A DNA stretch of 64,000 nt, from NCBI RefSeq assembly GCF_003335505.1, contig NZ_QPEX01000046.1, positions 248,001-312,000 on the forward strand. Reading direction: 5' to 3'. A program made the position numbers and the translations under genes. Each line of letters begins with the position of its first letter. Positions within the stretch are counted from its first letter, which is position 1. This document shows positions 17,201 through 30,642 of this stretch, piece by piece. This stretch comes from Bremerella cremea (GTDB lineage: Bacteria; Planctomycetota; Planctomycetia; Pirellulales; Pirellulaceae). A model generated the notes under the pieces. The model saw nothing but the letters and a program-made list of their open reading frames with translations. It did no database searches and was not told where the DNA came from.

Positions 17201-17488
17201 ATGACAAAGCCGACGCTTACGTATCAGGCAGAAGAAGATCTTGATCAGATCGTTTCTTATATCGCACGTGATAAATCCGATGCCGCATTAAAATGGTTAA
17301 ATGACATTTGTGCGAAGTTCTATCTTTTAGCCCAATCACCTGAGATTGGTGATGCTCGCTCTGACCTCGGTCATGGTATCAGATGCACCTTTTTTAAAAG
17401 GTACGTCATATACTTCCGCAAGGCGAACAATAGCGTTGAAATCTTGCGTGTTCTGACAGGCGATCAAGATACACAGCAGCTTTATTGA
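17201..17488 (+). CDS. ParE/RelE-family toxin
   Basis: A 95-residue toxin of the ParE/RelE fold, recognisable from YQAEEDLDQIVSYIARD near the start, the PEIGDARSDLG segment and the closing beta strands RYVIYFRKANNSVEILRVL. ParE members poison DNA gyrase while RelE members cut mRNA; the partner and the motifs favour ParE, but the target is not proven. Base composition is somewhat richer in A+T than flanking housekeeping genes, in keeping with mobile toxin-antitoxin modules. Confidence 0.87.
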   Translation: MTKPTLTYQAEEDLDQIVSYIARDKSDAALKWLNDICAKFYLLAQSPEIGDARSDLGHGIRCTFFKRYVIYFRKANNSVEILRVLTGDQDTQQLY

Positions 17489-17521
17489 TCAACAATCTAC
17501 GGCCTCTTTTTTCTCACCAGC

Positions 17522-19177
17522 CTACTCCGTCGCCGCGCCATTTGCTGCTTGATCGGCATGTACTTTTTCGATCCGCTCTTGGTGAATTTTATTCATTGCG
17601 TCGGCAGCACCGGGAACGTATTTGATGATTTGATCAAACGCGTCACTCGATAGGCTCACCAAATCGGTCGGCTTAACCGCGCGAACCGTCGCACTGCGTC
17701 CCTTGTGAGCGAGCAGGGCCATCTCGCCGATGACATCCCCCTTGCCTGTGGTCGCCACGACCTTTCCATCGACCTCGACTTCGACTTCGCCATCGACGAC
17801 AAAGTACAAGCGATCGCCGAAATCGCCTTGATGAAACAACGTTTGTCCGGCGGCCAGGTGTTCGCGGCGAACTTGCTGTTCGTCGTAGACATTCAACTGA
17901 GTGATGTCGCGCGGCAGGAAGATATCTTTCATCCAGTCGATGAACACGCGAACTTTGCGGTCGAGGCCTGGCATCTTTTCGACGTAAATTACCCGCCACA
18001 TAATCCAGGCAAAGAAGCCAGAGAAGGTGAAGCCAAACACTTCCGCGATGGCCCGGCGGCCACCAAGCGAAGCGAGCTTGCCCAGCCCGGCGAACTTGAA
18101 ATGACGACGCGGTTGATTGCGGATGGTCGCCAAAATGTTCTCGGCACAAATCGTCGCCTGGCGGACGGCATACTGTGCTGTGGGCGGGCTGGTGTAACCT
18201 TCGCCACTGGGAACCGCCGCACAGTCGCCTAAACTCCAAACGCCTGGGTGGCTGGGTGATTCCAACTCATCCGAGACGACAATTCGACCTTTTTCACACT
18301 TCAGCGGGGTGTTTTGTATAACCCCATGCGGCTCGGTTGGTACCGTGGCAACCACGGTCCGCGAACCGATCACTTCCAACTCCTTGTTAGCCTTGTTCAT
18401 TACGATAGCGCGATCCGCCGAGACCTCGTGCAAGCGATGGTCGAGCACGATCTGAATGCCACGCTTACGCAACAGCTTATCGGCGTAATTGGCAAGATTC
18501 TCTTTCATCTCAGGCAGAATACGATCGGCACTTTGAACCAAAATCAATCGCAGATCGGTTTCGCTGATGTTGGGAAACGCCCGGACTGCCTTGCGAAGGA
18601 AGTCTTCCATTTCCGCAATGCATTCCACCCCAGAAAAACCACCACCGGCCACCGTGAAGGTAAGCAGCCGCTGACGTTCTTCAGGGTCGTGGCAAACACT
18701 GGCCTCTTCCAACATTTGCACCACATGGTTTCGTAAACGGAGCGCATCTCCCAGATACTTGAACGGGATCGCATGCTCGTACAAACCAGGCACCATCCCA
18801 TGGGCCAACGTGTTGCCCAGCGCGATCACCAAGTGATCGTACTTCAGCGTCTCAGTTCTGGGGACGCGGCCCGGAGCGAGTTGGATGGTTTTGTTTTCAA
18901 CGTCGATCTTTTCGATATGACGTACATACAGAACTACACCAGGGGCGATTCGCCGGATCGGGCTAATCACGTGCAGCTGTTCAACAGCCCCAGAAACCAC
19001 TTCCGGTAACAGGGGTTGAAACGTGATGTAATTCTCTTCGCTGACCAGGACAACTTCGATGTCGGCCTCGTGCTTGGAAATCCGATTAATGCGTCGCATC
19101 AGCTCGCTTGCTGTATAAACGCCACCAAATCCGCCGCCGAGAATTACTATGCGTTGTTTTTCCATCGCCATTTCCAT
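17522..19177 (-). CDS. Type II NADH dehydrogenase with C-terminal cyclic-nucleotide-binding domain
   Basis: A 551-residue fusion. Residues 1 to about 420 form a type II NADH:quinone oxidoreductase: FAD-binding GGGFGG (14-19), a second dinucleotide-binding VAGGGFSGVE segment, and WSLGDCAAVP for FAD. The rest (about 430-535) is a cyclic-nucleotide-binding/CAP-like beta roll: LFHQGDFGDRLYFVVDGEVEV, then GEMALLAHKGRSATVRA, keeping the Glu and Arg of the phosphate-binding cassette. NDH-2 enzymes pass electrons from NADH to quinone at the membrane without pumping protons; the added domain suggests control by cAMP, cGMP or another ligand. Several ATGs crowd the start (19177, 19171, 19165). Divergent from a class-II phosphodiesterase-like gene. 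Confidence 0.9.
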   Translation of the reverse strand: MEMAMEKQRIVILGGGFGGVYTASELMRRINRISKHEADIEVVLVSEENYITFQPLLPEVVSGAVEQLHVISPIRRIAPGVVLYVRHIEKIDVENKTIQLAPGRVPRTETLKYDHLVIALGNTLAHGMVPGLYEHAIPFKYLGDALRLRNHVVQMLEEASVCHDPEERQRLLTFTVAGGGFSGVECIAEMEDFLRKAVRAFPNISETDLRLILVQSADRILPEMKENLANYADKLLRKRGIQIVLDHRLHEVSADRAIVMNKANKELEVIGSRTVVATVPTEPHGVIQNTPLKCEKGRIVVSDELESPSHPGVWSLGDCAAVPSGEGYTSPPTAQYAVRQATICAENILATIRNQPRRHFKFAGLGKLASLGGRRAIAEVFGFTFSGFFAWIMWRVIYVEKMPGLDRKVRVFIDWMKDIFLPRDITQLNVYDEQQVRREHLAAGQTLFHQGDFGDRLYFVVDGEVEVEVDGKVVATTGKGDVIGEMALLAHKGRSATVRAVKPTDLVSLSSDAFDQIIKYVPGAADAMNKIHQERIEKVHADQAANGAATE

Positions 19178-19483
19178 GCCAGGTCAAAACCGCTGAAAAC
19201 GAAAACTCCGATCATCGTGCTACCCATTGTAGCCGTTTTCGCCATGCGGATCGATTTCGCTTCTTGCCTCGCCTACCTTGGCTTTTTAAAGTAGGTTCTC
19301 TATTGAGGATTGCGTTACCAATCGAACAAGGGCAACCAACGGAAGCTCCGCAATTCGGTGATAATACGCTTGGATCAATTTTAGATTACGTGCGCAGACG
19401 TCCATACCTTCACTTCTGGGAAAGCTTACCCCACCTTTTCTGTTGTGCCCCTCCTTGGCCGGCAGTCTTCACCGGAAACTTGC
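19178..19483. other. Divergent promoter region between NDH-2 and phosphodiesterase-like gene
   Basis: A 306-bp gap that should contain promoters for both genes. No gene, terminator or convincing operator was found on reading both strands. Confidence 0.5.
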
Positions 19484-20248
19484 ATGAAAATTCGCCTTCT
19501 GATGCCTGCGGTCGATTCTGCCAGCCCGCTGCAATTTACGGTCTCGATGCTGATCGACGACCATATCGCAATCGACACCGGCGGCCTCCCTTACCTTGGC
19601 TCGATCGCAGCTCAGCGGCAGGTCGAACACGTCTTTCTGACCCATTCGCACATTGACCATGTCGGCGGATTGCCTATTTTTTTGGACAACATCTTTCAGC
19701 CAGGCCCGCAATGCCCTCATCTTTACGCCGGAGAAGCAACCTGGCAAGCGCTTGAGCAAGACTTGTTCAACGATCGGATTTGGCCTGACTTGAACCGAAT
19801 CGCCACGGACGACTTAGTTTTCTATCGCAAACACATCCTCGATGCCCATCGTCCCGTTCCGATTGGCAACTACAAGCTCACCCCCATTCCGCTAGAACAT
19901 CTCGTCCCTACGCTGGGGTATATTATTCAAACCGAGCAAAGCAGCGTCCTGATGGCTTGGGACACGGCTCCGTTTGTCGAGTTTGAATCGATTGCGACAG
20001 CTATTCCCAATTTAAAAGGCATCTTTCTGGATGCTAGTTTCCCCAACCAAATGCAGTGGCTCGCCGAGCGTAGCAGGCACAACACGCCAGGCCAATTTCA
20101 GCGTATGGTCGCGCAAATCCCCAGCGATGTCCGCCTGATCGCGGCCCACTTGAAGCCCGCCTATCATGAATCGATTATCGAGGAACTCAAGGCGCTGAAC
20201 CTTCCCAATTTGGAAATTGCCTGTCGCGATAAGGTTTACGAATTCTAG
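19484..20248 (+). CDS. Metallo-beta-lactamase-fold, class-II cyclic-nucleotide phosphodiesterase-like protein
   Basis: A 254-residue metallo-hydrolase with the metal motif HSHIDHVGG, a later DTAP acidic ligand and a terminal AAHLKP histidine. Segments such as DRIWPDL, LDASFPNQMQWLAERSRHNTP and HLKPAYHE resemble the bacterial class-II 3',5'-cyclic-nucleotide phosphodiesterases more than lactonases or glyoxalase II. ATG 19484 follows GGAAA and opens the fold directly; an upstream start at 19445 would add 13 unlikely residues. Divergent from the cyclic-nucleotide-binding NDH-2, which makes a phosphodiesterase role more attractive. Converges with the DapA-like gene, 8 bp apart. Confidence 0.75.
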   Translation: MKIRLLMPAVDSASPLQFTVSMLIDDHIAIDTGGLPYLGSIAAQRQVEHVFLTHSHIDHVGGLPIFLDNIFQPGPQCPHLYAGEATWQALEQDLFNDRIWPDLNRIATDDLVFYRKHILDAHRPVPIGNYKLTPIPLEHLVPTLGYIIQTEQSSVLMAWDTAPFVEFESIATAIPNLKGIFLDASFPNQMQWLAERSRHNTPGQFQRMVAQIPSDVRLIAAHLKPAYHESIIEELKALNLPNLEIACRDKVYEF

Positions 20249-20255
20249 CTGTCCG

Positions 20256-21311
20256 CTAATACAACGCGGCTAGCCGCTCGTGGTACGGTCCGTATTGCAT
20301 AAGATCTAAGCTCTTAGCTAAGCGTTCTCGATCTGACTTTCTCGGTAGGTGCTCTAACGCGTGAAAGACTCGCTCGATCTTGTCGTGCTCGAGGCTAGAA
20401 GTGAGTGGTAGCCCTAACCCCATGATAAACTTGGCTCGCTGCAGATCAGCGAACTTGGTGGGGTCGTCCTGCATCGCCTCGAATAGCGCGGTAACGGCCT
20501 TCTGCGAAAGCTCTAATTCGTGCCAATCATGCTCGTCGGCCGCTTCCAGCATGTACAAGTATTGGTACACGGCAAACGACATCGGCCCTGAAGTGATGCC
20601 GACGCGCTGCTTGTTCTCGATGTTGGAACGAGGCCCTTCCATGAGAGCCTGAGCCAAGTGCGGATCCCACCCTTGCACGATCTTCAGCTTCGCCAAACGC
20701 GGGCTGAGCAGATACTCTCGCGTGCTGGACAGATAGTCGGCCTCGGTGATTTTCGCCGCCACAATCGCCTCGCCCCCCGGCAGATCGAGCAACTTTTCGG
20801 TAGCCGCCACCGGCAAACGAACACCACTGACATCGGGAATCGAATAGACACCAGCAGCCAGTCCAGCAGCCGAGATCATCTCGATCAGGGGACGCATATT
20901 TTCAGCGATTTGATTATCCGTAGCATGCGCCGGCAGATTCGTGCCTGGCCGGACAAAGACGACCGGGTAACCGTTCCCTTGCAGCAAATCAACCAGTCGC
21001 CGATTCGCTTCCAAGCCATCTTCGGGGCGGAGCAAAGCCATGCGAATCAGATTGCCTGCTTGAGCCTGGGCGGCCACCTCGAACCAGCGTTCTAGCTCTT
21101 CAACCGTACGCAGATGTCCTTGTCCGGTCGAAGCGGCCAGCAAGACGGCTTCCGCCCCTGCTTCCGCCAACCGCTGCAGATAGCTAACCAGCCGCGGCTC
21201 GTCCAGCTTCCGCCGAGGCAAGTCGCCGCAAGTCGGATCGAAACAGGCCACGGTGGCTTGCGGGTAGTTCTCGATCGGATCGCTGAGGATCTTACGGGCA
21301 ACTTCGTTCAT
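20256..21311 (-). CDS. DapA/NanA-family aldolase-like protein (divergent)
   Basis: A 351-residue member of the dihydrodipicolinate synthase/N-acetylneuraminate lyase superfamily. The Schiff-base lysine is probably in IVAAKITEAD and the catalytic tyrosine in GVYSIPDVSG (YNIP in most members). The N terminus is longer and more divergent than in true DapA, and the usual GTTGE loop is replaced by LLAASTGQGH. A pyruvate-dependent sugar-acid aldolase or dehydratase is more likely than lysine synthesis, but the substrate cannot be told. It stands alone on the minus strand, after the gltD terminator. Confidence 0.75.
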   Translation of the reverse strand: MNEVARKILSDPIENYPQATVACFDPTCGDLPRRKLDEPRLVSYLQRLAEAGAEAVLLAASTGQGHLRTVEELERWFEVAAQAQAGNLIRMALLRPEDGLEANRRLVDLLQGNGYPVVFVRPGTNLPAHATDNQIAENMRPLIEMISAAGLAAGVYSIPDVSGVRLPVAATEKLLDLPGGEAIVAAKITEADYLSSTREYLLSPRLAKLKIVQGWDPHLAQALMEGPRSNIENKQRVGITSGPMSFAVYQYLYMLEAADEHDWHELELSQKAVTALFEAMQDDPTKFADLQRAKFIMGLGLPLTSSLEHDKIERVFHALEHLPRKSDRERLAKSLDLMQYGPYHERLAALY

Positions 21312-21453
21312 GATGACGCTCTGAGGAAAGCTAGGGGGAGTCGCGAAAAGGCCTTACCCTAGCTTAGGACATCTGAACGGAAAGAAAACACCCAGTCGCG
21401 GATCACTTTCGACATCGTTAGCAAACGGCAATATGCTGCGCAACAAGCCCCAT

Positions 21454-21494
21454 AAAAAATCCCTTGAAAATGCCTGGACATCGTCAAGGGATTT
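21454..21494 (-). terminator. Rho-independent terminator of gltBD
   Basis: AAATCCCTTGA (21457-21467) pairs perfectly with TCAAGGGATTT (21484-21494). On the minus strand the stem runs into TTTTTT. It sits 26 bp after the gltD stop codon. Confidence 0.85.
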
Positions 21495-21519
21495 AGAAAT
21501 TTGAAATGTCGTGAGCCTG

Positions 21520-22975
21520 TTACGGCAGGGTGCTGACGCCCATCAAGTACTTATCGCATTCGCGAGCAGCAGCACGACCTTCGTTGATCGCCCACACCAC
21601 CAGGCTTTGGCCACGGCGGCAGTCGCCAGCGGCAAAGACCCCTTCGATCGAGGTGGCAAAGCGACCGTAATCGGCTTTGAAGTTGGAACGCTGATCCGTT
21701 TCCAGGCCGAGCTTTTCTGACAAGATCGCTTCAGGGCCGAGGAAGCCCATCGCCAGCAGCACGAGATCAGCCTTGAAGACTTTCTCGCTGCCGGGAACTT
21801 CGCTCATGTTCCAGCGACCACTGTCATCGCGAGTCCACTGCACGGTCACCGTCTTAATACCAGCCACGTTGCCGTTGCCGTCGTCGATGAACTCCTTGGA
21901 AAGAATGCAGAACTCGCGTGGATCGTTACCGAACTTCGCTTCCGCTTCCTGGTGACCGTAGTCGACCCGGAAGATACGAGCCCATTGCGGCCACGGGTTG
22001 TCTGGAGCACGATCGGCTGGCGGCTTGGGCAACAGCTCAAAATTAACCATGCTGGTGCAGCCATGGCGAATCGAAGTACCGATGCAGTCGGTACCTGTGT
22101 CACCACCACCAATCACGATCACATCTTTGCCTTCTGCGGAAATATAGTTGCCATCTTCCAGCTTGGAATCGAGCAGGCTTTTGGTGTTGGCCTTCAAAAA
22201 TTCCATGGCAAAGTGGACACCCTTCAGCTCGCGGCCAGGGATTGGCAAGTCGCGGGGCTTGGTGGCACCGACCGCCAAGATAATGGCGTCGTTCTTTTCC
22301 TTCAGCTCGGCAATGTCAAGATTCACACCAACGTGAGCATTGGTGACGAACTTGATCCCGGCAGCTTCCATCAGATCGACACGACGCTGAACGGTCTCTT
22401 TGTCGAGCTTCATGTTCGGAATGCCGTACATCAGCAGGCCGCCGATACGGTCGTCTCGTTCGTACACGGTCACGTTGTGGCCAGCTTTGTTTAGCTGCTC
22501 GGCAGCCGCCAACCCAGCGGGGCCCGAACCGATTACCGCAACCTTCTTTCCGGTGCGATGTTCGGGCACGTTCGCCGAAACCCAACCATGCTCGAAACCG
22601 CGATCGATGATCGAACATTCGATGTTCTTGATCGCCACCGGCGGATTGGTGATGCCGAGCACGCATGCGTTTTCGCACGGGGCAGGGCAGACCCGTCCGG
22701 TGAATTCCGGAAAGTTGTTCGTCTTATGCAAACGATCGAGCGCCTCGCGCCAACGTCCGCGATAAACCAAATCGTTCCATTCCGGAATCAGATTATCGAC
22801 CGGGCAACCGGTGGTGCTTTGGCAAAACGGAACACCGCAGTCCATACACCGAGCACCCTGCGTTTGCAGATGGCTGTCGGTGACTTCGACGGGGAACTCG
22901 TTGTAGTCGTTAATTCGGACCAGCGGGTCGCGATAGGGAATCGTGCTCCGCTGAAATTCCATAAATCCAGTTGGC

Positions 22976-22983
<8 letters not shown>
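21520..22983 (-). CDS. gltD: Glutamate synthase small subunit
   Basis: A 487-residue NADPH-dependent beta subunit that feeds electrons to GltB for making glutamate from glutamine and 2-oxoglutarate. Cysteine clusters for two 4Fe-4S centres are in CMDCGVPFCQ...GCP and CPAPCENAC. Two nucleotide-binding loops follow: IGSGPAGLAAAEQL for FAD and VIGGGDTGTDC for NADPH. The ATG overlaps the end of gltB by 8 bp, so translation is probably coupled. A terminator follows. Confidence 0.97.
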
Positions 22984-27586
<4,603 letters not shown>

Positions 27587-27720
27587 GGTTCTACCTTCTT
27601 CTTGCTAATACTTTCGGGCCCGCGCCCGGAATGTCTCAGTGGGGTGTTGGATCGTGTCGGTAGACAAAATCTCCGCAGGCAAGTTCCCCGTGGAGATCGA
27701 GTCTTCGACCAGGGAACGTG

Positions 27721-28719
27721 TTAAGAGCTTGCTGAAACTCCGTTTTCTAGGTCGCTTTCGGCGTCCTCGGCTTTACTTTGAGCAAAGCTGGCCGCCACCG
27801 GTTTTTCTTCCGTCTCGGTAAGCTGCGCTTCCGAGTGCTCTGCTTTTTCGTGAAGCAGTTGAATAAAACGACGAGCCGTTTTCCCCAGTTCTTTGCCTTG
27901 CCGAGTCACAATGCCCAGCGGACGGAAAAGGGGAGAACCCTCGATAGGGATTGCCACCAGAGATCCGGTTTCCAACTCACGGGTAACCGTATCGATAGGC
28001 AACAGACCGAAACCGGCGTCGATTTCGACCGCCCGTTTGATAGTTTCGATATTATCGAATTCCATAACCACTTGCACGTCAGCGCCGGCCGAGGAAAGCA
28101 CAAAATCGATTTCGCGGCGGATTTGCAGACGTGTATCGAAACCCACCATGCGGCGAGTATCGAGTTCATCGAGCCAGATAGATTCTCGCTGAGCCAAGTC
28201 ACTGCCGGGGGCACAGACCAGGAACATCGGTTCCTCGCGCCACATATCGGCTTTGATGGTCTTGGAAGCCTTGGGGTAGCTAACCAAGCCAAAATCAACT
28301 TGATCCGTTTCGACCAGCTGCACCACCGTATCGGGATGGTGATACTGCAAACGGACGTTGGCCTTGGGATGCTTGCCAAGAAACTCTTGTACGCAAGCGT
28401 TCATGTGACTTAAGCCGACCGAGTAGATCGAAGCAATCGTTACTTGTCCGGCCAGCTCTTTGTGGAACGTACGAACGTCTTCTTCCAACGCGTAGTAACG
28501 TTGCACCAACTGGCGGCACCCTTGGTAATACAACTCGCCTTCTGCGGTGGGCACCAAGGGACGTTTCGAGCGATCGATCAACTTCACCCCGAGCCGTTCC
28601 TCTAACTGGTGAACGACCTGGCTTGCGCCAGATTGCGATATACCGTTCTCGTCCGCAGCGCGCGAAAAGCTGCGCTGGCCGACAACGTCGCAGAACACCT
28701 TGAGGGACTTTACGTGCAT
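27721..28719 (-). CDS. LysR-type transcriptional regulator
   Basis: A 332-residue regulator with an N-terminal winged helix (SLKVFCDVVGQRSFSRAADENGISQSGASQVVHQLEERLG) and a C-terminal periplasmic-binding-like sensor domain. ATG 28719 is used; the longer frame opens only with TTG at 28746. The tail after about residue 300 is charged and extended. It lies 134 bp upstream of gltB in the same direction, so it may control gltBD in response to nitrogen or a metabolite, as GltC does in Bacillus, but that is inferred from position only. The ligand is unknown. Confidence 0.9.
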   Translation of the reverse strand: MHVKSLKVFCDVVGQRSFSRAADENGISQSGASQVVHQLEERLGVKLIDRSKRPLVPTAEGELYYQGCRQLVQRYYALEEDVRTFHKELAGQVTIASIYSVGLSHMNACVQEFLGKHPKANVRLQYHHPDTVVQLVETDQVDFGLVSYPKASKTIKADMWREEPMFLVCAPGSDLAQRESIWLDELDTRRMVGFDTRLQIRREIDFVLSSAGADVQVVMEFDNIETIKRAVEIDAGFGLLPIDTVTRELETGSLVAIPIEGSPLFRPLGIVTRQGKELGKTARRFIQLLHEKAEHSEAQLTETEEKPVAASFAQSKAEDAESDLENGVSASS

Positions 28720-29180
28720 GAATGACTTTGGGAAGTGAAGGGGCAACTATACGGAATTTAGATACTGGTTAAACCCAAGATTAAAATCCGAAATGTAAGA
28801 GTATTGACCCAGACTGCCAACGTCAAGGATGTCGTGGTTTATTTTCCCTAAGTTCTTTGTGACACTTGCAGCATGTTTTTCGTAAACCAAAAAGAGGTCA
28901 CAAATTAGCCACATCGACTTCGGACAGATAGCCGCCTTTGACTTAAACACTAGGGAAATCTAGCCACCACTAGGCATTCAAGGCAAGGCATCTGCCAGAA
29001 AGTGGCAGCGCATAAGAAAGGCACGTTTTGCAACGTGCCTTATATTCGTTCGGCTGAACTAGCCCCTCAAGAGCGGGCTAGCAGGCTGCGCGAATTCGAA
29101 TGTATGTCAGGCTTTTCTTTACTGATTCTGGTGAAAAAACAGACGGGGAAAACCAACATACAACTTTGCGCAGTTGTGAT
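28720..29180. other. 461-bp structured gap upstream of the LysR gene
   Basis: Between the LysR start and the cyclophilin stop, both minus strand. It contains TTTGTGAC (28856-28863) and GTCACAAA (28897-28904), a spaced inverted pair that could be regulator half-sites, and further on a run of three perfect hairpins. Short open frames here look unconvincing. Confidence 0.5.
28993..29082. repeat. Three consecutive hairpins, possible structured RNA or terminator group
   Basis: CTGCCA/TGGCAG (28993-29009, loop GAAAG), AAGGCACGTT/AACGTGCCTT (29019-29042, loop TTGC) and CTAGCCC/GGGCTAG (29060-29082) follow one another. None has a strong T-run after it on either strand. They lie 100-190 bp beyond the cyclophilin stop codon, so they could end or process that transcript or belong to an unlabelled small RNA. 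Confidence 0.4.
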
Positions 29181-30308
29181 TTATGGCACTTTGTGCGGCT
29201 CGTATTTATGATCGCGTTTTCGGATCACTTCTGCTTTCAAGATTCGATCTGGCTGCGGAGCATCGACCGCCTCTGGATCGCGGCGGGTCATCTTCGGCAG
29301 CACTTCCTTACCTTCGATCACGCGACCAAACACGGTATGCACGTTATCGAGATGCGGGGTAGCTTGAAACGTGAGAAAGAACTGCGAGCCGCCGGTATTC
29401 TTCCTGGCTCCCTTGGCCATGCTCAGCGTTCCAGAAAAATGCTGCCGGGCGTCATCGTTGTAAGCTTCGCAATAGATATTGTAGCCAGGGCCACCGGTAC
29501 CATCCCCCTTTGGATCGCCCCCTTGAGCCATGAAGTGGGGTAACACTCGGTGAAAGACCGTTCCATCGTAATACTTCTTTTCGACCAGGTTAATGAAATT
29601 GCCCACGGTCTCTGGAGCTTCGTTTTCGTAAAGCTCGATCACCAAGTCACCCTGGGTGGTTGTCAATTTGACCCGGGGAAGATCATCCGCTTCCGCTTCT
29701 TTCTTGCGAATCTCTTCTTCACGTTCCCACTTTTTCTCTTCGCTGGCCGCTGTGAAACCGGCCTGGGAAATGCGTTCGTCGACAGGAAGCTGCCGCTCTC
29801 GCAGCAACTTAAATGCCTCGCCAGCTTCTTTGAAGTGGTCTGTCCCGTAAGCAGCCAAAACCTGAGGACCGAGCAACTTGTTTTCGTCGAACCCACCATC
29901 TTTCAACACATGGATTAGCTTGTAAGCCTTTTCATAGTTGTCTCGCTCAAGAGCGTCAGATGCGACTTTATAGAGGAACATCGTCGCGTCTTTGTCCTCT
30001 TTATTAGCCTCGAACCGCACGATCGCCGCCGCTTCGATTTGTGGCAACAGATCCATGCCTTTCGCGAGAACCTTGTTGTATTTCTCGCGTAGCTGTGGCA
30101 GATCTCCTTCCGGAGACAAGCGGTATTGCTGCTGAATGGTGCGCAGCTCGGCGATGATTTCCTTCCACTGGGCCAGCAACTTATCGAACTGGTCCTGCTC
30201 TCCTTGGGGCGTCTCAACCGCTGGTGTTTCGGCGGGTGCCTGAGCTTGTACGTTAAAAGGAAGGAAACAACACGTAAGGACGGCCATCCAAAGGTAGCGG
30301 GCGGACAC
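29181..30308 (-). CDS. Exported cyclophilin-type peptidyl-prolyl isomerase with helical N-terminal domain
   Basis: A 375-residue protein whose C-terminal half (about 200-360) is a cyclophilin: FHRVLPHFMAQGGDP, GTGGPGY, a FFLTFQATPHLDN segment and HTVFGRVIEG, residues of the isomerase pocket. The N-terminal part is an alpha-helical region of about 150 residues with TPR-like character and no clear name. GTG 30308 is chosen because AAGGAG sits 7 bp before it and the signal peptide then follows at once (cleavage near VQAQA); a TTG at 30374 lacks such a site. It probably folds proteins outside the cytoplasm. Confidence 0.88.
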   Translation of the reverse strand: MSARYLWMAVLTCCFLPFNVQAQAPAETPAVETPQGEQDQFDKLLAQWKEIIAELRTIQQQYRLSPEGDLPQLREKYNKVLAKGMDLLPQIEAAAIVRFEANKEDKDATMFLYKVASDALERDNYEKAYKLIHVLKDGGFDENKLLGPQVLAAYGTDHFKEAGEAFKLLRERQLPVDERISQAGFTAASEEKKWEREEEIRKKEAEADDLPRVKLTTTQGDLVIELYENEAPETVGNFINLVEKKYYDGTVFHRVLPHFMAQGGDPKGDGTGGPGYNIYCEAYNDDARQHFSGTLSMAKGARKNTGGSQFFLTFQATPHLDNVHTVFGRVIEGKEVLPKMTRRDPEAVDAPQPDRILKAEVIRKRDHKYEPHKVP

Positions 30309-30642
30309 AGGCAAACTCCTTCTGCGGGCAAACCCCGACAATCGGGGCGTTTCGATAATGATGTGGCTGCTCAAGATTCTTTAGCACTGCCGGGCACGGG
30401 TCAAGCAGCGGGGAGGAAATCAGGCATAAAGTACCATCTTACGTCGATTCCTAGCCCACGAGATGGGGTACTCGCCAAAATTTCATGCGCATTGGGCGAG
30501 AATAGCTTTCGATGTCCGCAAAACGTCTGGAAACCCGGAAATCTTGAGAAACAATGGCCCTAAATGCCGCCTCAACACGGCCTTTCGCACAAGCCCGGGC
30601 TTAACCGGATTGTTTTTCGTGGAATTCTGATTGGAGCTTAAA
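30309..30642. other. Divergent promoter region, cyclophilin / metallophosphoesterase
   Basis: A 334-bp gap between divergent genes. No gene was recognised. It must hold promoters for both, but none is clear enough to mark. Confidence 0.45.

Noticed and set aside
17673..18239. 188-residue frame within the NDH-2 gene
   Set aside because: Shadow frame on the same strand; composition is strongly Arg-rich and has no motif.
28747..29211. Small open frames in the LysR/cyclophilin gap
   Set aside because: They cross the hairpins, lack ribosome sites and show no protein-like pattern.
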